NCBI GenBank assembly: GCA_026989405.1
Contig: JALSJL010000406.1
Location: 1-11,380, forward strand
Reading direction: 5' to 3'
From: Marinosulfonomonas sp.
GTDB taxonomy: Bacteria; Pseudomonadota; Alphaproteobacteria; Rhodobacterales; Rhodobacteraceae
Length of the DNA stretch: 11,380 nucleotides
Shown here: positions 6,613 through 11,380 of the stretch, one piece after another
Layout of the letters: each line of letters opens with the position of its first letter
How positions within the stretch are numbered: the first letter of the stretch is position 1
Notes under the pieces: generated by a model
Told to the model about the DNA's origin: nothing
Database searches by the model: none
What the model saw: the letters and a program-made list of their open reading frames with translations, nothing else
Translations under genes and position numbers: made by a program

Positions 6613-6632
6613 TGGCCCGCCATGGCGGGCCA
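6613..6632. terminator. Perfect 20-bp palindrome between convergent genes, likely bidirectional terminator
   Basis: The sequence TGGCCCGCCATGGCGGGCCA equals its own reverse complement and can form a very GC-rich 8-bp stem with a 4-base loop on either transcript. It lies between the ends of the GST gene (+) and yciB (-). The T-run after it is short (CCCTTTG on the plus side, none on the minus side), so its efficiency as an intrinsic terminator is uncertain. Confidence 0.55.
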
Positions 6633-6639
6633 CCCTTTG

Positions 6640-7257
6640 TCAGGCATCATCTTCCTCATCCGGGTCCGGCTCGATCCCGTATTTTATCATCAGCCCGCCC
6701 TGCGTCATGAAAAACAGGAACACCGCCGCCGTCAGCCCGAAAGTCTTGAAATTCACCCAGGCGTCGGTTGAGAAATTGCGCCATATCAGTTCGTTGAGAA
6801 TGGCCAGCCCGAAGAAAAACGCGGTGATGCGCTGCGTCAGCTTCGTCCAGCCTTCCGGCTTGAGCGGCATCACCTCGCCCATCATGAATTCAAGATAGGA
6901 CTTGCCGCGCATCAAACCGAAGGCAAGCGTGCCTCCGAACAGCAGGTAGATCATCGTCGGCTTCATCTTGAAAAAGCGCTCATCGTTGAAATAGATGGTG
7001 AGGCTTCCAAAAATCACCACCAGCACCAGCGTCGCAATCTGCATCCGCGCGACCTTTCCGGTCAGGCGCCAGAGCGCAGCCGTGGACAGTGCAATCAAAG
7101 GGATGAAGATCGCGGTCACGACAATGAAGCCGGAATAGTCGGTTCCGCCGATGGAAAATGTCTCGTCGCGCAACCGGAAATAGAGAATGAAAAAAGCCAG
7201 GATCGGCCCCATCTCAAGGGCCATCTTCACGAATGGGTTGATCTTCTTTTCCGACAT
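6640..7257 (-). CDS. yciB: Inner membrane-spanning protein YciB (septation protein A family)
   Basis: A 205-residue polytopic inner-membrane protein of the YciB/IspZ family, linked in other bacteria to cell-envelope integrity and septation; the biochemical role is not settled. About five hydrophobic segments are visible (about 14-27, 43-63, 73-90, 102-116, 145-158, 172-188). Family motifs are LEMGPILAFF (14-23), the NDERFFKMKPT stretch (91-101), and W(R)NF...VNFKTFGLTAAVFLFF (159-183). Length is close to the usual 180-210; the acidic tail PDPDEEDDA is a small addition. The start is the ATG just after AAGGAAAG, and it is 14 bases downstream of the DMT transporter stop, so the two are almost certainly one transcript. 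Confidence 0.93.
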   Translation of the reverse strand: MSEKKINPFVKMALEMGPILAFFILYFRLRDETFSIGGTDYSGFIVVTAIFIPLIALSTAALWRLTGKVARMQIATLVLVVIFGSLTIYFNDERFFKMKPTMIYLLFGGTLAFGLMRGKSYLEFMMGEVMPLKPEGWTKLTQRITAFFFGLAILNELIWRNFSTDAWVNFKTFGLTAAVFLFFMTQGGLMIKYGIEPDPDEEDDA

Positions 7258-7271
7258 GCCTGTTCTTTCCT

Positions 7272-8177
7272 TCAGCCGCCCGTCTCTACTATCACGGCGC
7301 CCAGCGCAATCAACGCCATAAGCGCAAAACGGCGCAGGCCAACCGTTTCCTTCAGCACGAGCCAGCCAATCAGCGCGGCGAAAACCACACTGGTCTCGCG
7401 CAGGACAGCCGCCTCGCCAACCTTGTCCAGCCGCGTCGCCAGCATGATGCCGCCAAAACCCAGCAACGCAACAACCCCGCCGAAGATGCCACGCAGCGCC
7501 AGCGGGCCAGGCGCCGGTGGTTGCGCCATCTGGCGCCAGCGCAGGGCTGCGATGGTCGGCATGATGAACAGCCCTTCAAGAAAGAACAGCCAGGCAAGAT
7601 AGGTGAACGGGTTGACAGCCGCACGGATGCCGCCCGCGTCCCAGGTCGTGTAAGCCGCAACGAAACCGCCTGTGAGCACCGCCAGCCCCAGCGCCGGCAG
7701 CAACGTTGCACGGTCGATGCGGATGGTCCGGATATTGTAAATGGCAAGCCCGAAAATACCGCTGACCAATACGGCCAGGCCAAGCCACTGCACACCGGAA
7801 AACGCTTCTCCAAACAGCAACCATGCCCCGATCACGGTAAAAACGGGACCGGTGCCGCGCACCACCGGATAGACCACGGTGAAGGCGCCGCGCCCATAGG
7901 CCATCGCCTGCACCAGCTTGTAGCCGGTATGGATGGCAATCGAGATCGCGAGAATGGGCCAAAGAGCCTTCTGCGGCCAGGGCACCAGGAAAAGAGCGAT
8001 CGGCGCGGCCATCAGCCCATAGCTGAAATCCATCGCGCCGCGGCTGAGCCAGGGGTCATGCCGCCCTTTCTGCAGCGCGCCGAATACTGCGTGAAGCAAT
8101 GCAGAGGCCAGCGCCAGCATCATCGCCAGCGTGCGCCCGGCCTCGGTGCCCTCGAGCGTGATCAGCCAGTCGCTCAT
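7272..8177 (-). CDS. DMT superfamily transporter (EamA domains)
   Basis: A 301-residue membrane protein with ten likely membrane helices in two EamA repeats (about 18-148 and 158-298). The first repeat ends with YPVVRGTGPVFTVIGAWL (103-120) and FGEAFSGVQWLGLAVLVSG (122-140); the second with AAVLRETSVVFAALIGWLVL (256-275) and KETVGLRRFALMALIALG (276-293). These are the paired end-of-repeat signatures of drug/metabolite exporters such as the EamA group. The transported compound cannot be told from sequence. A weak AAGG lies upstream of the ATG; the next in-frame methionines (19-20) fall within the first helix, so the longer start is kept. It leads a two-gene unit with yciB and is divergent from the mgtC-like gene across 69 bases. 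Confidence 0.88.
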   Translation of the reverse strand: MSDWLITLEGTEAGRTLAMMLALASALLHAVFGALQKGRHDPWLSRGAMDFSYGLMAAPIALFLVPWPQKALWPILAISIAIHTGYKLVQAMAYGRGAFTVVYPVVRGTGPVFTVIGAWLLFGEAFSGVQWLGLAVLVSGIFGLAIYNIRTIRIDRATLLPALGLAVLTGGFVAAYTTWDAGGIRAAVNPFTYLAWLFFLEGLFIMPTIAALRWRQMAQPPAPGPLALRGIFGGVVALLGFGGIMLATRLDKVGEAAVLRETSVVFAALIGWLVLKETVGLRRFALMALIALGAVIVETGG

Positions 8178-8246
8178 GTGGCCTTGCCTCGACAGGGTGC
8201 AGCGCGGGCGCTAGGGTCGCGCGACGCCCGGACAGGAGACCGCCAG

Positions 8247-8747
8247 ATGAACGAAGCCCTGACATCGGAGTTCATGTTCAGCACCGAACCGCTGCCGATG
8301 GTCGTTGTCGCCTTCCGTCTGGTCGCGGCGATGGTGCTGGGCGGGTTGATCGGCTTTGAAAGACATCTGCACAACAAGCCCGCCGGCATGCGCACGCACA
8401 TGATGATTGCCCTTGCGGCCTGCGTATTCACGCTGGTGGCCTTCGGCATGATCACCACCGACTGGGGGGCCGATGTGGCGCGCGTCAAGTTCGACCCGCT
8501 GCGCCTGATCGCTTCCGTGACGTCGGGCGTGGCCTTTCTGGCGGCCGGCACCATCATCAACGCGCGCGGCCATGTCCACGGGCTGACGACGGGGGCCGGC
8601 ATGTGGCTGGCCGGCGCGCTGGGGCTGGCCTGTGGCGCCGGGCAGATTCCGCTGGCGGCACTGGCAACCGTCATGGCGCTGATCGTCCTGTGGGTGTTGC
8701 GCCGTTTCGAAAACGATATTCCCGACCCACCCGACGACGGCAGGTGA
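8247..8747 (+). CDS. MgtC/SapB family membrane protein (short form)
   Basis: A 166-residue protein with the MgtC N-terminal membrane domain: GGLIGFERHLHNKPAGMRTH (32-51), GVAFLAAGTII (94-104) and the glycine-rich GLTTGAGMWLAGALGLACG (112-130). It ends shortly after the last helix (LRRFENDIPDPPDDGR) and lacks the C-terminal ACT-like cytosolic domain of Salmonella MgtC, so it belongs to the shorter SapB-like group. MgtC itself is linked to growth in low Mg2+ and to inhibition of the F-type ATP synthase; whether that applies here is unknown. The frame is open far upstream, antisense to the DMT gene, but the ATG at 8247 has AGGAGA (8234-8239) in place and starts the homologous part. The stop codon directly touches the ftsY stop. 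Confidence 0.9.
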   Translation: MNEALTSEFMFSTEPLPMVVVAFRLVAAMVLGGLIGFERHLHNKPAGMRTHMMIALAACVFTLVAFGMITTDWGADVARVKFDPLRLIASVTSGVAFLAAGTIINARGHVHGLTTGAGMWLAGALGLACGAGQIPLAALATVMALIVLWVLRRFENDIPDPPDDGR

Positions 8748-10382
8748 TCACCCCTCGGCCCCGGTCAGGGCGCGGGCGAATTCTTCGGGGTCGAACGGGG
8801 CAAGGTCATCAATCTGCTCACCAACCCCGATGGCATGGATCGGCAGGCCGAACTTGTCGGCCAGCGCGACCAGCACACCGCCCTTGGCAGTGCCGTCGAG
8901 CTTGGTCATCACAAGCCCCGACACATCCGAGAGTTTCTGGAACACTTCGACCTGGTTCAGCGCGTTCTGCCCGGTCGTGGCATCGAGCACGAGGATCGTG
9001 TTGTGCGGCGCGGTCTCGTCCTTCTTGCGGATGACGCGGACGATCTTGGCCAGTTCCTCCATCAGGTCGGCGCGGTTCTGCAAACGGCCGGCGGTGTCGA
9101 TCATCAGCAGGTCGGCGCCGTCTTCCTGCGCCTTTGTCATCGCATCAAAAGCCAGCGACGCCGGGTCCGAGCCCTCGGGCGCGGTCAGCACCGGCACCCC
9201 GGCGCGTTCGCCCCAGACCTGAAGCTGCTCAACCGCAGCGGCGCGGAACGTGTCGCCGGCGGCGATCACCACCTTCTTGCCGGCGGCCTTGAACTGGCTG
9301 GCCAGCTTGCCGATGGTCGTGGTCTTGCCCGACCCGTTCACGCCCACAACCAGCACCACCTGCGGCTTTTGCGGGTAAAGCGGCATGGGTTTGGCAACCG
9401 GCTCCATGATGCGGGCGATCTCGTCGGCCAGAAGCTGCTTGATCTCGTCGGCCGAGAGTTTCTTGCCAAACCGCCCCTCGGCAAGATTGGCCGTGACACG
9501 AAGGGCGGTATCAACCCCCATGTCGGCACTGATCAACAGCTCTTCGAGGCTTTCCAGCATATCGTCATCCAGTTCGCGCCGGATGACCTTTTTCTTCTCC
9601 TTGCGGCCCAGCATGCGACCAAACAGGCCGGGTTTCTTCGCGCCCGCATCCGCTTCGGCCTCATCCAGCGCGGCAAGCACCGGAGCCACCGTCGACAGCG
9701 GCGCTCCGGGCGTCAGGGCCGGCGCCTCCGCGTGCGGCTGTGGTTCGGCTGCGGCGTCTGCTTCTGCGGCGTCTGCTTCTGCGGCGTCTGCGGCTGCGCG
9801 CGCCTGCGCGGCTTCGGCCCTTTCGGCTTCGGCCCGTTCGCGCTCGGCCTGTTCGGCCTGCGCCTTTTCACGGGTGACCCGCGCACGGGCAGCAGCGTCT
9901 TCCTCGGCTTTCGCCCGCGCCGCCTGTTCTTTTTCGACCAGATCACGCGCCGCTTTCTCCTGGTCCTGACGCGCGCGTTCCGCCTGCAACGCTTGCTGCG
10001 CGGCGCGGTCGGCCTGCTCGCTTTTCTCGCGTGCGTTCTGCTGCGCCCGTTCAGCCGCAGCCATGCGCTCGCGTTGGTCACGCGCCTGACGCTCTTGCGC
10101 CTCGCGTTCGCGCTTTTCGCGCTCGATTTCCTGCGCACGGATTTCTTCATCTCGCGCCTGCTGCTCGCGTGCGCGCGCCTCCTGAAGCGCGCGTTCCCGG
10201 TCCGGCGCGGCCTCCTGATCCTGGGCCGGTTGCCGGGCGGCTTCCTCGGCCGCAGGCGCGCCTTCGACGATTTCTTCGACCTCTTCCTCGACGCCACCGT
10301 CACCAACGATGGCATCCAGCCCTTCCTCGAGCTTTTGGGAGGACTTGAACAACTTGTTCTTGAGCTTCTTGAAGAAAGACAT
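8748..10382 (-). CDS. ftsY: Signal recognition particle receptor FtsY
   Basis: A 544-residue SRP receptor GTPase that docks SRP-ribosome complexes at the inner membrane for co-translational insertion. The NG domain occupies about 270-540: N-domain helices from LDDDMLESLEELLISADMG, then G1 P-loop GVNGSGKTT (347-355), DTFRAAA (377-383), G3 DTAGR (429-433), G4 TKLDG (493-497) and closing GVGEQIDDL (519-527). The N-terminus MSFFKKLKNKLFKSS is a basic amphipathic segment of the kind that targets FtsY to lipid. Between them lies an A domain of about 240 residues: acidic at 31-50, then about 160 residues of almost uninterrupted R/E/A/Q charged helix (50-213) with an ADAAE tandem repeat at the end. 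This makes the protein longer than E. coli FtsY (497). GGAG lies about 10 bases before the ATG. It is 59 bases downstream of the lysoplasmalogenase gene and may share its transcript. Confidence 0.97.
   Translation of the reverse strand: MSFFKKLKNKLFKSSQKLEEGLDAIVGDGGVEEEVEEIVEGAPAAEEAARQPAQDQEAAPDRERALQEARAREQQARDEEIRAQEIEREKREREAQERQARDQRERMAAAERAQQNAREKSEQADRAAQQALQAERARQDQEKAARDLVEKEQAARAKAEEDAAARARVTREKAQAEQAERERAEAERAEAAQARAAADAAEADAAEADAAAEPQPHAEAPALTPGAPLSTVAPVLAALDEAEADAGAKKPGLFGRMLGRKEKKKVIRRELDDDMLESLEELLISADMGVDTALRVTANLAEGRFGKKLSADEIKQLLADEIARIMEPVAKPMPLYPQKPQVVLVVGVNGSGKTTTIGKLASQFKAAGKKVVIAAGDTFRAAAVEQLQVWGERAGVPVLTAPEGSDPASLAFDAMTKAQEDGADLLMIDTAGRLQNRADLMEELAKIVRVIRKKDETAPHNTILVLDATTGQNALNQVEVFQKLSDVSGLVMTKLDGTAKGGVLVALADKFGLPIHAIGVGEQIDDLAPFDPEEFARALTGAEG
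9751..9795. repeat. 15-bp tandem repeat in the ftsY A-domain
   Basis: On the plus strand GCGGCGTCTGCTTCT occurs at 9751-9765 and again at 9766-9780, then a third, slightly diverged copy (GCGGCGTCTGCGGCT) at 9781-9795. On the coding strand this gives the peptide repeat ADAAE/EADAA at about residues 198-213. The length is a multiple of three, so copy-number change would keep the frame. Confidence 0.85.
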
Positions 10383-10441
10383 GCGCGAGACTCCGTGTGA
10401 CCAAGCTCACTTAATCTGTCTTGGCAGCCATTGGAAGGGCG

Positions 10442-11092
10442 TCAGGCCGCCATGACACCCCACAAGATCGCGCCCTGCCCGCAGATGTATAACGCCCAAA
10501 GCAGCCAACCGACCGGGCGGCGCAGGGAACTGTCCGGCGCAAGCCGGAACCGCTGGACCGCCAGCACGAGGTCCGACAGCACAAAAGCGACAGCCCCAAG
10601 CGTGGCCAGCCGATACGACGCCGGCAAGGTGAGCGCGGCCAGCATCATCGCGCCGATCAGCACAATATAGGCGCGCACCGGCCAACGCAGCACGCCGGTG
10701 TGCGGGGCCAGCCACAACTCGCAGGACAACGCCAGGACGACAAAGGCCAGCGCCGGGCCCGGCGCGGTGACAAAAGCGGCCCAAAGCGGCTGACCGGACA
10801 GTGACAGAAACAGCAGCGCAAAAAGCACATGCGCCAACGCAAAACTTGCCAGGCCGTAAAGAAATGCCTGCTGGCCGGGCCGCGACAGGGCAAAGTCACC
10901 AAGCGCCGACAGCAGCAACGCACCGGAAAGCCAGGCGGGCGCACCGGCAATGATCGCGGCCAACGCAAGACAGGCAAGCGGCAGCGTCTTGATCACCGAC
11001 CGCCGCCAGTTTGGGCGCGCGTCGCTCAGCCGAAAATACGCAAGCGCCGAAAGGCCGCCAAGCAGTGCCAACGCCATCCCAGGTGCGTTCAT
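10442..11092 (-). CDS. Lysoplasmalogenase, YhhN family
   Basis: A 216-residue membrane protein of the YhhN/TMEM86 family, with about eight hydrophobic helices filling almost the whole chain. Members hydrolyse the vinyl-ether bond of lysoplasmalogens, releasing a fatty aldehyde and a glycerophospho-base. Visible family residues are KTLPL (35-39), the catalytic-type acidic motifs GDFAL (65-69) and FVLSDLVLA (170-178), and YICGQGA near the C-terminus (202-208). The frame is open 71 codons further upstream, but that part is low-complexity, overlaps the divergent gene and lacks similarity; the ATG at 11092 follows AAGGAG with 6-7 bases of spacing. Divergent from the AlkB-like gene and followed by ftsY. 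The true substrate is not shown by the sequence, since most aerobic Proteobacteria are not known plasmalogen producers. Confidence 0.85.
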   Translation of the reverse strand: MNAPGMALALLGGLSALAYFRLSDARPNWRRSVIKTLPLACLALAAIIAGAPAWLSGALLLSALGDFALSRPGQQAFLYGLASFALAHVLFALLFLSLSGQPLWAAFVTAPGPALAFVVLALSCELWLAPHTGVLRWPVRAYIVLIGAMMLAALTLPASYRLATLGAVAFVLSDLVLAVQRFRLAPDSSLRRPVGWLLWALYICGQGAILWGVMAA

Positions 11093-11129
11093 ATCCGGCT
11101 CCTTTCCATCCGCTCCGTGCCTATGGCAT

Positions 11130-11143
11130 TTTTCGCGTGAAAA
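11130..11143. promoter_or_regulatory. Interrupted palindrome in the lysoplasmalogenase / AlkB-like divergent spacer
   Basis: TTTTC (11130-11134) and GAAAA (11139-11143) are perfect inverted arms around GCGT, in the middle of the 89-base spacer between two divergent genes. It could be an operator controlling both sides. No clear promoter hexamers could be placed around it, and short AT arms occur by chance, so this is tentative. Confidence 0.25.
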
Positions 11144-11181
11144 GGTAAAGACTTGCCCATCGCGACCGATGGAGTTGGAAA

Positions 11182-11380
11182 GTGAAACCACGGGTAGCCC
11201 TTTTCGCGCTGGCGACGCTGGCACCGGTGCCGCTGCTGACGGCAGGTGCGCTGGCAGGTGGCGGCTGGGCGGTGGCTGCATTGATATACATGACGGTATT
11301 TGCATTCTTGATGGACCAGTTGGTGTCCGTGGCGCTTGGGGCAGAAGAGGACGGCAGGGAATTCCCGGCAGCCGACAGCC
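11182..11380 (+). CDS. N-terminus of an alkane 1-monooxygenase-like membrane protein (partial)
   Basis: An open frame starts at GTG 11182 and runs off the window after 66 codons. The start is supported by GGAG (11171-11174) at 7 bases. The protein begins MKPRVALFALATLAPVPLL and continues with two hydrophobic helices (about 5-33 and 34-54, GGGWAVAALIYMTVFAFLMD), then an acidic segment (ALGAEEDGREFPAADS). This arrangement and wording resemble the N-terminus of Rhodobacterales proteins annotated as alkane 1-monooxygenase / fatty-acid-desaturase-like di-iron membrane enzymes. The diagnostic histidine clusters would lie further downstream, outside the window, so the identification rests on the N-terminus only. 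Confidence 0.55.
   Translation, partial: MKPRVALFALATLAPVPLLTAGALAGGGWAVAALIYMTVFAFLMDQLVSVALGAEEDGREFPAADS

Noticed and set aside
8206..8229. GTCGCGCGAC palindrome (8216-8225) and GGGCG/CGCCC arms in the divergent spacer before the mgtC-like gene
   Set aside because: In GC-rich DNA short CG palindromes are frequent, and no promoter elements could be placed around it to give it a role; not enough for an operator or a magnesium-sensing leader.
7521..8246. Long upstream extension of the mgtC-like frame (would give 408 residues)
   Set aside because: The extension is antisense to the DMT transporter, is full of H, R, Q and P without hydrophobic pattern, and homology and the Shine-Dalgarno both begin at 8247.
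8835..10400. A 521-codon open frame on the plus strand covering almost all of ftsY
   Set aside because: It is the antisense shadow of ftsY: the translation is rich in R, L, F and G with no recognisable domain, there is no ribosome site, and FtsY on the other strand has every GTPase motif. The length results from GC-rich codons in the charged A domain.
11093..11305. 71-codon N-terminal extension of the lysoplasmalogenase gene
   Set aside because: It overlaps the divergent AlkB-like gene, is proline/serine-rich, and the ATG at 11092 has the ribosome site and begins the first helix.
1..11380. Search for tRNA, rRNA, CRISPR arrays, insertion sequences, toxin-antitoxin or defence genes
   Set aside because: No cloverleaf, repeat-spacer pattern, transposase, terminal inverted repeats or defence-type protein was recognised on either strand by reading.

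Overview
The window looks like a chromosomal stretch from a GC-rich alphaproteobacterium, most likely a Rhodobacterales (Roseobacter-type) species. The reasons are a SAM-II riboswitch in front of metZ (SAM-II is largely an alphaproteobacterial class), the Roseobacter-like wording of the MetZ, DMT transporter and FolE2 proteins, and an intergenic motif that I remember as common in that family. There is no sign of phage, insertion sequence, CRISPR, rRNA or tRNA. Coding density is about 93% and no gap without a gene is longer than about 235 bases.

Left part (1-5634, all minus strand, so transcription runs right to left): metZ (O-succinylhomoserine sulfhydrylase) is followed by folE2 (GTP cyclohydrolase IB), then trkH (K+ uptake channel subunit), then a ThDP-dependent decarboxylase of the acetolactate synthase / AruI type whose start codon overlaps the trkH stop. 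The first codons of another minus-strand gene sit at the left edge. The metZ leader is the best regulatory feature of the window: a sigma70-like promoter, a SAM-II aptamer near the expected 5' end of the transcript, an intrinsic terminator, and a long-range pairing that could act as antiterminator by using both the aptamer P1 strand and the terminator strand.

Middle (5868-8747): a YfcG/YghU-like glutathione S-transferase reads to the right, divergent from metZ. It converges on a minus-strand pair, a DMT/EamA transporter followed by yciB (inner-membrane septation protein A family). A perfect 20-bp palindrome lies between the convergent genes. A short MgtC/SapB membrane protein reads to the right, divergent from the transporter, and its stop codon abuts that of ftsY.

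Right part (8748-11380): ftsY (SRP receptor, with a long charged, Ala/Glu/Arg-rich N-terminal region) lies downstream of a YhhN-family lysoplasmalogenase, both on the minus strand. Divergent from the latter, the start of a plus-strand membrane protein runs off the window; its N-terminus resembles alkane 1-monooxygenase-like proteins.

Most of this is ordinary core and near-core metabolism. The points worth a second look are the architecture of the metZ riboswitch, a cluster of A/T-ending codons in metZ, the coupling of trkH to a 2-oxoacid decarboxylase-like enzyme, and the lysoplasmalogenase / AlkB-like divergent pair.
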